Assembly: GCA_030672545.1 (NCBI GenBank)
Contig: DAOVGF010000083.1
Coordinates: 1-28,092 of the forward strand
Direction of reading: 5' to 3'
Length of the DNA: 28,092 nt
Source of the DNA: Candidatus Aerophobota bacterium
GTDB taxonomy: Bacteria; Aerophobota; Aerophobia; Aerophobales; Aerophobaceae
Under the pieces are notes generated by a model that saw nothing but the letters and a program-made list of their open reading frames with translations, ran no database searches and was not told where the DNA came from. Numbering within the stretch: position 1 is the stretch's first letter; each line of letters begins with the position of its first letter. A program made the translations under genes and the position numbers. This document shows, piece by piece, positions 16,581 to 24,108 of the stretch.

Positions 16581-16870
16581 GTGTCTTTTAAAAGAAATAA
16601 ATGGAACAAACACATTCCAGGGACATTTCATCTCACTTATATCTTCAATAAAGCAAATAAGTCCATTGAATGGATATATTAAAAATATGTTGAGTGGAAG
16701 AATACGGATAGTTAGGATATTTCCTAAATCACATTATTTTTTTCTGGAAGAAAGGAGTTCGGCAATTTCTCTCTTACTCCGGTGATAATCGATAATCTTG
16801 ACTTTTAAATCGACTCAGGTTACAGTAAATAAAGTGAGATCAACAGATATTCTCTGAGGTTGTAAAGACC
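16581..16870 (+). promoter_or_regulatory. smpB upstream region with promoter and AT-rich hairpin
   Basis: TTGACT (16798-16803) and TACAGT (16821-16826), 17 bases apart, form a plausible promoter for smpB-ssrA, about 45 bases before the ATG. Further upstream an AT-rich hairpin TTAGGA-TATT-TCCTAA (16712-16727), followed nine bases later by a run of seven T (16737-16743), may end transcription of the aminotransferase gene. It is not a textbook terminator. No gene is seen. Confidence 0.5.
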
Positions 16871-17311
16871 ATGATGATAAATAAAAAAGCTAAGTATGAA
16901 TACCATATTCTGGAGAAGTGGGAAGCAGGAATTGTCCTGCGAGGCTCAGAGGTTAAATCAATTCGAGAAGGAAGAGCCAGTTTTACCGACAGCTTTGCCC
17001 GGGCAAGAAAGGGGGAAATTTTCCTCTATAATCTTCATATTTCTCCTTATGAAGCAGATTCTTCTCCAAGTTATGACCCCAAGAGAGAGAGAAAATTGCT
17101 CCTACATAAAAAACAAATTAAATCTCTCGTCGGCACTTTGAGTCAAAAGGGGTTGACATTAATTCCTCTGCGTATATACTTTAAGAACGGAAAAGTTAAA
17201 GTAGAGTTAGGTCTGGCCAAAGGGAAACGACTTTATGATAAGAGAGAGAAAATCAAGGAAAGAATTGTCCAGCGCGAAATTAGACGTGTTTTGAAGGAAA
17301 GAAGATTTTGA
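16871..17311 (+). CDS. smpB: SsrA-binding protein SmpB
   Basis: This 146-residue partner of tmRNA binds its tRNA-like domain and fits into the decoding centre of stalled ribosomes for trans-translation. The family pattern is clear: NKKAKYEYHILEKWEAGIVL, RGSEVKSIREGRASFTDSFA, LHISPYEADSSPSYDPKRERKLLLHK, GLTLIPLRIYFKNGKVKVELGLAKGKRLYDKRE and a basic C-terminal tail that normally folds into a helix in the mRNA channel. ATG codons at 16871 and 16874 are adjacent and either may be used; the ribosome site is weak (GAGGTTG). The tmRNA gene follows 12 bases after the stop, so the two trans-translation parts are physically and probably transcriptionally linked. Confidence 0.97.
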   Translation: MMINKKAKYEYHILEKWEAGIVLRGSEVKSIREGRASFTDSFARARKGEIFLYNLHISPYEADSSPSYDPKRERKLLLHKKQIKSLVGTLSQKGLTLIPLRIYFKNGKVKVELGLAKGKRLYDKREKIKERIVQREIRRVLKERRF

Positions 17312-17323
17312 ATACTCAAAAAA

Positions 17324-17675
17324 GGGGGCGATCTGGCTTCGACAGGGATAAGAAAGCTAGAATTGCATACCAAGGTTTGGACACCTTGTAAATCCTGTCC
17401 AGAATAAATTAAGCGCCAATAACGATTTAGCTTTAGCTGCCTAAGAGCAGTTACGCTCTGTTGCTTTTTGCTCTACGGAGCAACCTGGGCGTCACAAAGT
17501 AGAGCTAACCTCTATCCAAGCAGGGGGGAAGAGGTGACACACAAATCCCTGATAGCTTGTGGTAGATCCCGTCTATTGGAGAAACCTCAGGTAAATCTTA
17601 AAAAGTAGACTAAGTATGTAGAAATTCTACTGTTTTTATTCTTGGACGAGGGTTCGATTCCCTCCGCCTCCACCA
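17324..17675 (+). ncRNA. ssrA: Transfer-messenger RNA
   Basis: This is a one-piece tmRNA of about 352 bases. The 5' end GGGGGCGATCTGGCTTCGAC pairs with the 3' CGCCTCC of the acceptor stem (one G-U pair), and a T-arm GGTTCGATTCCC and an encoded CCA end at 17675. The tag reading frame starts at a GCC resume codon (17415) and gives ANNDLALAA followed by TAA (17442-17444). That is a normal length, with the LALAA-type hydrophobic tail recognised by ClpXP-like proteases. Pseudoknot-forming GC-rich segments follow. No second copy of the 3' end is visible nearby, so there is no sign that it serves as an island attachment site here. Confidence 0.96.
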
Positions 17676-17974
17676 TTATTGTATTTAATAATAGAAAAGA
17701 ATGATTTAATATCCAAATCTCGGAACCTTCCCGTAAGTTTAAGAGTCTTTTCTCCGGAAGAGATATCTTTTACAGGAAAACCAACTATTGTTTTCGTCAA
17801 TTCCAATAGAGATCGAGAAAGTGGGAGGCTAAATCCTCCCCCACCCACTAAAATATAAAAGAGGGACTTTCTCTACGGATAGGGATAGCCTGCGCGTTCG
17901 CCCCTACCATGTATTGTACAATAAGGGTGAGCGAAGTCGCCCCGGGATAATTCATAAATTTCTATACCTCAAAA
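17676..17974. repeat. Spacer between tmRNA and dapB with two palindromic repeat elements
   Basis: No gene is recognised in these 299 bases. A palindrome GGGAGG-CTAAAT-CCTCCC (17823-17840) shares the AGGCTAAA core of the repeats near 228 and 3304. A second imperfect inverted repeat (about 17897-17935) has arms TTCGC/GCGAA around a perfect 12-base palindrome TATTGTACAATA (17912-17923) and looks like a small mobile or REP-type element. An open frame on the minus strand (about 17690-17848) has no recognised family. Confidence 0.55.
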
Positions 17975-18799
17975 ATGATACAGGAAAAACTCAAAGTTAT
18001 TGTGTGTGGTGTTCTGGGAAGAATGGGAAAAGAAATAGTAGCGGAACTTGACAAAAATAAGGAAATGAAACTCGTCGGGGCTCTGGAAGCTCCCAATCAT
18101 CCTCTCCTGGGAAAGATAATAGCTGGAGTTCCGGTTTGTTCTAACCTGAGAGAAATAACGGAAGAAGCCGATGTAATCGTTGATTTTACCACTCCAGCAG
18201 CTACTCTTTCTCATCTTTCGATGGCCCGGCGACTCAGAATACCTCTGGTAATCGGGACAACTGGATTTACAGACAGGGATATTTCCCAGATAAAAGAAGC
18301 CTCGAAGACCATCTCCATTCTTCTCTCCCCCAATATGAGTCTGGGAATAAACCTTATTTTTCTCCTGGTAGAACAGGTTGCCAGATTTCTGGGTGAAGAG
18401 TTTGACGTAGAAATAATTGAAGCTCATCATCGTAAAAAGAAAGATGCCCCGAGTGGTACAGCCCACAGGATTGCTAAAATTATAACTGAGGTGGGACAAA
18501 ATGATCTTTCGGAAACTCTCATTTATGGCAGAAAGGGAATGGTGGGAGAACGAGCCAGAGGAGAAATTGGTATTCATTCCCTTCGAGGAGGAAGTGTGGT
18601 GGGAGATCATACAGTGATTTTTGCTGGAGAGAAAGAAAGAATCGAGATCACTCATCGAGCTGAGTCTCGGTGTATTTTTGCCCGGGGAGCACTACTGGCC
18701 GCTCAGTTCATTGTTAAGAAAAAAAGGGGGCTCTACACCTTCCAGGACGTTCTAAAGGAAAGAATAAAGAGAGAGTATCAGTATGAAAATGAATATTAA
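17975..18799 (+). CDS. dapB: 4-hydroxy-tetrahydrodipicolinate reductase
   Basis: This 274-residue NAD(P)H-dependent enzyme makes tetrahydrodipicolinate in the lysine/diaminopimelate pathway. The N-terminal Rossmann motif reads VIVCGVLGRMGKEI (slightly altered from GxxGRMG), followed by VIVDFTTPAATLSH and GTTGFTD. The catalytic signature EAHHRKKKDAPSGTA (149-163) holds His151-His152 and Lys155, and GDHTVIFAGEKERIEITHRA completes the substrate domain. The ATG at 17975 has no evident ribosome site, so the start is the natural one by homology but may be leaderless or use a nearby promoter. It overlaps the next gene by 17 bases, consistent with coupled translation with dapL, whose enzyme uses its product directly. 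Confidence 0.96.
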   Translation: MIQEKLKVIVCGVLGRMGKEIVAELDKNKEMKLVGALEAPNHPLLGKIIAGVPVCSNLREITEEADVIVDFTTPAATLSHLSMARRLRIPLVIGTTGFTDRDISQIKEASKTISILLSPNMSLGINLIFLLVEQVARFLGEEFDVEIIEAHHRKKKDAPSGTAHRIAKIITEVGQNDLSETLIYGRKGMVGERARGEIGIHSLRGGSVVGDHTVIFAGEKERIEITHRAESRCIFARGALLAAQFIVKKKRGLYTFQDVLKERIKREYQYENEY

Positions 18800-19964
18800 C
18801 AAAGCTAAAAGGTTAACTCAACTTCCACCTTATCTATTTGCTCAACTTGACCTGGCCAAGAAAGAGGCACAAAAGAGTGGTAAGGAGATTATTGACCTGG
18901 GGGTGGGAGACCCTGATCTTCCTACTCCTTCTCCTATTATAGAGAAACTTTATCAGGCTGCCCAAGAGTCTTGTAACCATCGTTACCCTTCATATCAAGG
19001 TCTGTTTTCTTTTCGCCAAGCAGTAGCCGAGTGGTACGCAAAGCGATTTGGAGTATCCCTGGATCCCGAAGAGGAAGTTCTTACTTTAATTGGCTCCAAA
19101 GAAGGTATAGCTCATCTTTCTCTTGGATTACTAAATCCTGGTGACATTGCTCTCGTCCCTGATCCAGCCTACCCGGTCTATAGAGCCGGGGTAATCTTTG
19201 CGGGGGCTCATCCGGTAAGGATTCCCCTTAAGGAACAAAATGGATTCCTTCCGGTCCTCGAGGATATAGAAGAAAAGATTGCTCGCAAAACCAGAATTTT
19301 CTTCTTGAATTACCCTAATAATCCTACCGCAGCCACTGCTAATATTAACTTCTTTAAAGAGTTAACTGATTTTGCCACCCGGTTTAGAATTATCCTATGC
19401 CACGATCTCGCTTATTCGGAAATAGCTTTTGATGGGTATCGTCCCCCCAGTATTCTACAAATTGAAGGAGCCAAAGAAATAGCCGTAGAATTTCATTCCT
19501 TATCAAAAACTTTCAATATGACTGGCTGGAGAATAGGCTTCGTGGTGGGAAATCGGCAAGTTATCCGGACTCTTAGAGAAATAAAGACTAACATTGATTC
19601 AGGAGTATTCCAAGCGGTACAGGAAGCCGGTATAAAAGCTCTAAATATGGATGGAGAAGTGATAGAGGGAATCAAAAAGGTTTACCAAAAAAGAAGAGAC
19701 CTTTTGGTAATGGGTTTGAAGAATTTAGGTTGGGAGATTAAGCCTCCTAAGGCTACTTTCTATCTCTGGACCAGAGTTCCAGATAGTTTCTCTTCTATGA
19801 ATTTTGCCGACAGACTTCTTCGGGAGTGCGGAGTAGTGGTAACGCCGGGGATTGGATTTGGCCCGGCAGGTAAAGGATACATAAGAATGGCTCTTACTGT
19901 TGAGGAGAAGAAAATCATTCGGGCGATTGAAAGAATAAAGAACTTCGATCTTGAAAGGAGCTAA
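18783..19964 (+). CDS. dapL: LL-diaminopimelate aminotransferase
   Basis: This 393-residue class I/II PLP aminotransferase converts tetrahydrodipicolinate to LL-diaminopimelate in one step, bypassing the succinylase and acetylase branches. It shows IIDLGVGDPDLPTPSPIIEK (36-55), YPSYQGLFSFRQAVAEWY, the tyrosine and asparagine loop NYPNNPTAA (176-184), and the Schiff-base Lys242 in HSLSKTFNMTGWRIGFVVGN. Overlap with dapB is the best argument for this specificity over general aspartate or alanine aminotransferases, which look alike at motif level. Two ATG codons (18783 and 18789) are possible starts. The pdxJ gene, making the enzyme's own cofactor, follows after a 2-base gap. Confidence 0.88.
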   Translation: MKMNINKAKRLTQLPPYLFAQLDLAKKEAQKSGKEIIDLGVGDPDLPTPSPIIEKLYQAAQESCNHRYPSYQGLFSFRQAVAEWYAKRFGVSLDPEEEVLTLIGSKEGIAHLSLGLLNPGDIALVPDPAYPVYRAGVIFAGAHPVRIPLKEQNGFLPVLEDIEEKIARKTRIFFLNYPNNPTAATANINFFKELTDFATRFRIILCHDLAYSEIAFDGYRPPSILQIEGAKEIAVEFHSLSKTFNMTGWRIGFVVGNRQVIRTLREIKTNIDSGVFQAVQEAGIKALNMDGEVIEGIKKVYQKRRDLLVMGLKNLGWEIKPPKATFYLWTRVPDSFSSMNFADRLLRECGVVVTPGIGFGPAGKGYIRMALTVEEKKIIRAIERIKNFDLERS

Positions 19965-19966
19965 AA

Positions 19967-20683
19967 ATGCCCCGACTTAGTGTAAATATTGACCATATAG
20001 CTAGGCTTCGACAAAGTAGAACAGCTAAAGAACCAGATCCGGTGGCCGCTGCCGTTCTGGCAGAATTAGCGGGAGCTAAGGGAATAACTGTTCACCTCAG
20101 GCAAGACCGAAGACACATTCAAGAGCGTGACGTAAAATTACTACGCCAGACGGTGAAGACTAATCTCAATTTAGAAATGGGTTTAAGCGAGGATGTGGTA
20201 AGAATTGCTTTGAAGGTTGTTCCTGACCTGGCTACTCTGGTTCCTGAGACAAAGGGCGAGATCACCACGGGAGGAGGATTTGATCTTTCCAAAAATAACC
20301 CCAGACTAAAGGAAGTTATCTCACTTCTTCACCAGGCCAATATTACAATATCTTTATTTATTAACCCTAACCCCAGCACTATCAGAGCAGCCAAGAAACT
20401 AAGAGCAGATTATGTGGAGATTCATACTGGAATCTATGCTCGGGCACAGCACCCTTTGGAGACAGCCACTGAAGTTGAGAGAATTGCTGGAGCGGCTATG
20501 CTGGCCCGTAAACTCGAGTTAGGAGTAAATGCGGGTCACGATCTTGATTATCGAAATGTGGAGAAGATCTGCCTTATCGAGGAAATAGAAGAATTAAGTA
20601 TTGGCCACGCCATCATTGCCCGAGCTTCTCTGGTAGGAATTGAAAGAGCCGTTCAGGAAATGCTAAAGATCATCGGAGAATAA
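19967..20683 (+). CDS. pdxJ: Pyridoxine 5'-phosphate synthase
   Basis: This 238-residue TIM-barrel enzyme condenses 1-deoxyxylulose 5-phosphate with 3-amino-1-hydroxyacetone phosphate to pyridoxine phosphate in the DXP-dependent vitamin B6 route. Signature segments are LSVNIDHIARLRQSR at the amino end, ITVHLRQDRRHIQERDV (His43), TNLNLEMGLS (Glu70), VPETKGEITTGGGFD, YVEIHTGIYARA and GVNAGHDLDYRN (His191). These are the conserved acid-base residues. A GGAG site lies just upstream within the end of dapL. Its position next to two PLP-dependent aminotransferase clusters fits the organism's B6 demand, although this pdxJ-acpS order is common anyway. Confidence 0.97.
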   Translation: MPRLSVNIDHIARLRQSRTAKEPDPVAAAVLAELAGAKGITVHLRQDRRHIQERDVKLLRQTVKTNLNLEMGLSEDVVRIALKVVPDLATLVPETKGEITTGGGFDLSKNNPRLKEVISLLHQANITISLFINPNPSTIRAAKKLRADYVEIHTGIYARAQHPLETATEVERIAGAAMLARKLELGVNAGHDLDYRNVEKICLIEEIEELSIGHAIIARASLVGIERAVQEMLKIIGE

Positions 20684-20689
20684 AAAACA

Positions 20690-21064
20690 GTGAAGATAAG
20701 GGGAATAGGTATAGATTTAATTGAAATAGATAGAATGAGCAAGGCTTATCAGCGTTGGGGAACCCGCCTGGAAAGAAGAGTTCTCGCTGGAGAAGAGATC
20801 CGAATCGGGAGAAGTCTCCAAAAAGAATACCTGAGTTATTTAGCGGGAAGGTTTGCTGCCAAAGAAGCTATATTTAAAGCCTTAGGGCACCAACTAAACT
20901 GGCAGGACGTTATGGTTCTTTACGGGAAGAGCGGTCAGCCCACCGTTAGTCTTAAAGGGAGAAGTAGGGACATAGCAGAAAATTTGGGTATAAAAAATGT
21001 GTTGGTTAGCATTTCCCACACTAGTAAATACGCGGTAGCTCAGGCCATTGCTTTAAGTAACTAA
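20690..21064 (+). CDS. acpS: Holo-[acyl-carrier-protein] synthase
   Basis: This 124-residue AcpS-type phosphopantetheinyl transferase moves the 4'-phosphopantetheine arm of CoA onto acyl carrier protein. It starts with GTG at 20690, six bases after the pdxJ stop. Motifs: IRGIGIDLIEIDRM (Mg/CoA site Asp), YLAGRFAAKEAIFKALG (the Glu-containing second metal motif) and VSISHTSKYAVAQAI near the C terminus. Length is normal for the trimeric AcpS class. The pdxJ-acpS pairing is widespread in bacteria. Confidence 0.96.
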   Translation: MKIRGIGIDLIEIDRMSKAYQRWGTRLERRVLAGEEIRIGRSLQKEYLSYLAGRFAAKEAIFKALGHQLNWQDVMVLYGKSGQPTVSLKGRSRDIAENLGIKNVLVSISHTSKYAVAQAIALSN

Positions 21065-21166
21065 CCAGTGATACTTTAGGGGTTGCTTATGAAGGAGAAA
21101 CTCAATCTGGTTTAATTACCGGAGACATAATAGAGGACATACCTTTTGTCCTAAGGAGATTAAGAA
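21065..21166 (+). other. acpS-rho spacer with an open frame lacking a start codon
   Basis: One frame is open across the gap and into the rho start, reading SDTLGVAYEGETQSG and on to IPFVLRRLRN. It contains no ATG, GTG or TTG, and I recognise no family. It may be a relic or chance. A good Shine-Dalgarno (AAGGAG) for rho sits near its end. Confidence 0.3.
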
Positions 21167-22441
21167 ATGGAGATTACTGAACTCCAAAGAATGCCCATTA
21201 GCGGACTTCACCAAGAGGCAAATAAGAGAAATATCCCTGAGTTCAGGCATTTGAAAAAACAAGAGCTTATCTTTAAAGTTATTCAAGATGAAATTGATCG
21301 AGAAAAAGTAGTCTATGGTTCAGGCGTCCTGGATATTTTGGCTGAAGGTTACGGGTTTCTCCGTTCCAATTATGTCTCCGGGTCAGACGATATCTATATC
21401 TCTCCCTCTCAAATTAAGCGCTTTGACTTAAGAGTAGGAGACACAGTGGGTGGGCAGATTAGACCTCCCAAAGAAAATGAAAACTACTTTGCTCTGTTGA
21501 AAGTAGAGTCAATAAATGGAGATAATCCTGAGAAAGCCAGAAATAGGACGCTATTTGAAAACCTTACTCCCTTGTACCCTCAGGAGCGAATTATTTTGGA
21601 GGAATCCTCAGGTGACATTTGCACTCGTTTAATTGACTTGATATCACCCGTAGGTAAGGGACAAAGGGGACTTATCGTGGCGCCTCCTAAAACGGGAAAA
21701 ACTGTGCTTCTCCAAAAAATTGCCAACAGTATTACTGAAAATCACCCGGAGATTGAACTGATAGTTTTGCTGGTGGAGGAACGACCGGAAGAAGTAACCG
21801 ACATGCAACGTTCGGTAAAAGGAGAGGTGGCTTATTCTACCTTTGATCAACCACCAAAAAATCACATTCGTGTAGCCGAATTGGTGATTGAAAAAGCTAA
21901 AAGGCTGGTTGAGCAAAGTCGGGATGTAGTAATTCTTTTAGACAGTGTTACCCGTTTGGCTCGCGCTTATAATCTGCTTATTCCTACCAGTGGTAAGGTT
22001 CTCTCAGGTGGAATAGACGCTAATACTCTGCACCATCCCAAAAAGTTCTTTGGTGCCGCCCGCAACGTGGAAGAGGGAGGAAGCTTAACCATACTGGCTA
22101 CAGCTCTGGTAGAGACGGGTAGCAAAATGGATGAAGTAATTTTTGAAGAGTTCAAGGGAACAGGAAATATGGAACTACGCCTCACCACAGAGTTGGCAGA
22201 AAGAAGAATATTCCCAGCCATTGATATTAATCGTTCCGGAACGCGAAAGGAAGAATTACTACTCTCTCCCGAAGAGTTAAAAACAATCTGGCTACTTCGG
22301 GATTACCTGAACCGTGAGAACATTAAGGAACCCGTTGAGGCTATCATAGAGGTTATGAGAAAGACGGAAAACAATCAGCAATTTCTGGACATAATCTCTC
22401 ACTTGCGCGAAAACTCAATAATTAAGGAGAAAAATCGATGA
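21167..22441 (+). CDS. rho: Transcription termination factor Rho
   Basis: This 424-residue hexameric RNA helicase releases transcripts. Domains in order are an N-terminal Rho_N helix-extended-loop-helix (ELQRMPISGLHQEANKRNIP, KKQELIFKVI), a cold-shock-like RNA-binding fold (VLDILAEGYGFLRSNYVSGSDDIYISPSQI, 54-83), and a RecA-type ATPase with Walker A VAPPKTGKT (171-179), LLVEERPEEVTDM and Walker B VVILLDSVTRLARAYN. It continues with the Q-loop/R-loop region TSGKVLSGGIDANTLHHPKKFFGAARN and the C-terminal TGNMELRLTTELAERRIFPAIDINRSGTRKEELL. AAGGAG lies upstream of the ATG. It overlaps rpmE by 4 bases (ATGA). There is no long insertion in the N-terminal domain, unlike some high-GC phyla. Confidence 0.98.
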   Translation: MEITELQRMPISGLHQEANKRNIPEFRHLKKQELIFKVIQDEIDREKVVYGSGVLDILAEGYGFLRSNYVSGSDDIYISPSQIKRFDLRVGDTVGGQIRPPKENENYFALLKVESINGDNPEKARNRTLFENLTPLYPQERIILEESSGDICTRLIDLISPVGKGQRGLIVAPPKTGKTVLLQKIANSITENHPEIELIVLLVEERPEEVTDMQRSVKGEVAYSTFDQPPKNHIRVAELVIEKAKRLVEQSRDVVILLDSVTRLARAYNLLIPTSGKVLSGGIDANTLHHPKKFFGAARNVEEGGSLTILATALVETGSKMDEVIFEEFKGTGNMELRLTTELAERRIFPAIDINRSGTRKEELLLSPEELKTIWLLRDYLNRENIKEPVEAIIEVMRKTENNQQFLDIISHLRENSIIKEKNR

Positions 22442-22647
22442 AAGAGAAAATTCATCCCTCTTACCGCCGGACCATAATTAGATGTGTTTGCGGAGCCGAA
22501 TATGAAACCAGGTCTACTAAAGAAAACTTAAGAGTAGAAATCTGCTCCAAGTGTCATCCTTTTTTTACGGGAAAGCAAAAATTCATTGATTCAGGTGGGC
22601 GGATCGAAAAATTTCAGCGAAGATACGGCAAGAAAGAGGAAAAATAG
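22438..22647 (+). CDS. rpmE: Large-subunit ribosomal protein L31 (zinc-binding type)
   Basis: This 69-residue ribosomal protein of the 50S central protuberance. It has the C+ form with four cysteines: RCVCGAEYETRSTKENLRV gives the first pair (Cys16, Cys18) and EICSKCHPFFTGKQKF the second (Cys37, Cys40). The GGRIEKFQRRYG end is typical. The ATG overlaps the rho stop as ATGA, so the pair is translationally coupled. Some bacteria carry a second, cysteine-free paralogue for zinc starvation; none is in this window. Confidence 0.97.
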   Translation: MKEKIHPSYRRTIIRCVCGAEYETRSTKENLRVEICSKCHPFFTGKQKFIDSGGRIEKFQRRYGKKEEK

Positions 22648-22667
22648 TATTTATGGTGGGTGCTTTG

Positions 22668-22704
22668 TCATTGTCACTCCTGCCCTAAGCAGGAGTGACA
22701 ATGA
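22668..22704. repeat. Perfect inverted repeat between convergent rpmE and LysM genes
   Basis: Sixteen base pairs (22668-22683 with 22689-22704) close a five-base loop; the arm core is CATTGTCACTCCTGC. It sits between two convergent genes and may end transcription from both sides, but neither side has a T-run. It also resembles dispersed REP-type palindromes. Confidence 0.6.
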
Positions 22705-22714
22705 GCCAACAAGA

Positions 22715-23953
22715 TTATTGAGGAATCACTAGTATTTGACCAGGATAAATCAGATTAGGGTCACTGATCTTGTCCCGGTTCATCTCGAAAATTTTCTTCC
22801 ACTCATCTGGATTGTCATAGATATTCCGCCGGGCAGAAATCTTGGCCAGAGTTTCCCCCCTCCCCACTTTATAAGTTTTCAGGGCAGAAACCTTCTTTTT
22901 AGAAGGAATCTTAAGTTTAATGGGAACCGATTTTCCTACCCCTTTCTCCAGAGCTTCTATCCGACTAATTAATTTGTCCACTCGCCGCATGAGCATTTGA
23001 GTTTGTCGGCGGCTTTCTGCAGATGCACTCTGAGCTTCCTTTCTTGCCTGATCAGACTGAATCTTGGCTGAGGCAGCCATTTCTTTGGCTAAAGAAACAT
23101 CTGCTCCAAGTTCTTCCACAGATCCTTTGAGATAATCCGTCTTACTATACAGGCTTCCGATTTCTTCCTGAAGGCCAGCTACTTCTGTATCTATTCGAGA
23201 TCCAAGGCCACTTATTTCCTTATCCAACCGGTCCATGTCTGTTAAAACCATTTCTTTGGCTGAGGCAGCTGTCTCTTTGGCTGAGGCAGCCATTTCTTTG
23301 GCTAAAGAAACATCTACTCCAAGTTCCTCCACAGATCCTTTGAGATAATCCGTTTCACTATACAGGCTTCCGATTTCTTCCCAAAGGCCAGCTACTTCTG
23401 TGTCTATTCGAGATCCAAGGCCGCCTATTTCCTTATCCAATATACCCCCAACCACCGCAGCTAACTGCTCGTGTGAGACAAGTTCCTTTTTCAGAGAATC
23501 AAACTCGCCCTGCAGTTGTTCCAGGACCCCGCCCAATTCAAAAAGGCGTCCTCGCAACTGCCCCATGGTCGCTCCCAATCCATCCATGCGGGAATTGACA
23601 CCATTGACCCTGTCTTGAAGCTCACTACAAATTCCAGCTTCTTTCATGGCTCTCTCAGCTAAATCACGCGTTTCCAGAGCCAAGATCAAGCCCTGTCCCA
23701 ACTTCCCTCGCCAGATCCCCAAGCGGGCCAAAACTTCCTCCTTAAAACCTCCAGTATCTAGGCGGGTAGTCACAGCTATATCTCTCGCCTCTTGGGACAT
23801 CTCTCCCATCCGAGAAATCTCACTTTCCAGGGTCGTTATCTTATCAAAGATTTGCTCGAGAGAGGGCTCGACACTCATGGCCGTTCCCGGACCGATAGCA
23901 AGGAGTAATCCCACGCTAAAAACCAAAACAGCTATCCCCCTCTTTCTTGACAT
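22715..23953 (-). CDS. Exported coiled-coil protein with C-terminal LysM domain
   Basis: This 412-residue secreted protein. The ATG at 23953 is preferred over an upstream in-frame TTG (24013) because AGGGGGTG precedes it and it begins directly with a signal peptide: SRKRG, then IAVLVFSVGLLLAIGPGTA with cleavage near AMS. A long helical, coiled-coil region follows (LEQIFDKITTLESEISRMGE onward). It includes an internal duplication of about 52 residues (DKEIxGLGSRIDTEVAGL to SLAKEMAASAK), encoded by two near-identical 158-base copies, with extra KETAASAKEM heptads between. The last 54 residues (KTYKVGRGETLAKISARRNI to LIYPGQILVIPQ) are a LysM module, which binds GlcNAc-containing peptidoglycan. 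It lies 155 bases downstream of another exported coiled-coil gene. Role inferred: peptidoglycan-bound envelope spacer or scaffold. Confidence 0.82.
   Translation of the reverse strand: MSRKRGIAVLVFSVGLLLAIGPGTAMSVEPSLEQIFDKITTLESEISRMGEMSQEARDIAVTTRLDTGGFKEEVLARLGIWRGKLGQGLILALETRDLAERAMKEAGICSELQDRVNGVNSRMDGLGATMGQLRGRLFELGGVLEQLQGEFDSLKKELVSHEQLAAVVGGILDKEIGGLGSRIDTEVAGLWEEIGSLYSETDYLKGSVEELGVDVSLAKEMAASAKETAASAKEMVLTDMDRLDKEISGLGSRIDTEVAGLQEEIGSLYSKTDYLKGSVEELGADVSLAKEMAASAKIQSDQARKEAQSASAESRRQTQMLMRRVDKLISRIEALEKGVGKSVPIKLKIPSKKKVSALKTYKVGRGETLAKISARRNIYDNPDEWKKIFEMNRDKISDPNLIYPGQILVIPQ
23070..23440 (-). repeat. 158-bp duplication inside the LysM protein gene
   Basis: Copies at 23070-23227 and 23283-23440 begin GAGGCAGCCATTTCTTTGGC and end CTTATCCAA, differing at only a few positions. 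Between them the 21-base CTTTGGCTGAGGCAGC unit is repeated again. The copies remain in frame, so the gene has gained about 71 residues by recent tandem duplication. Confidence 0.85.
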
Positions 23954-23966
23954 CTTTTTCACCCCC

Positions 23967-24089
23967 TCAGGTAAGTACTCTCCTGCTCTGTAAATCTGAG
24001 AGGTCCTCTTCAAAGGAAATCCCCCTCTGATTTAAGATAGAAATTACCATTTTTCTCTTCTTAGCCATTCCACTTTTAGACTTTTCCAT
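23967..24089 (-). CDS. Possible small ORF between the two coiled-coil genes
   Basis: This is a 40-residue frame starting MEKSKSGMAKKRKMVISI, basic at the start and acidic (SFEEDLSDLQ) later, ending 13 bases before the LysM gene start. It has no convincing ribosome site and no family is recognised. It may be a small regulatory peptide or chance. Confidence 0.25.
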   Translation of the reverse strand: MEKSKSGMAKKRKMVISILNQRGISFEEDLSDLQSRRVLT

Positions 24090-24108
24090 TCGGCTCAACA
24101 ACTTAGGA

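Noticed and set aside
17636..17848. Minus-strand ORF of 70 residues overlapping the tmRNA 3' end
   Set aside because: Its end lies inside the tmRNA (GNRTLVQE is the antisense of the T-arm). The middle looks protein-like, but no family or start signal supports it.
17640..17975. tmRNA 3' end as an integration site of a mobile island
   Set aside because: No integrase and no second copy of the 3' end within the window.
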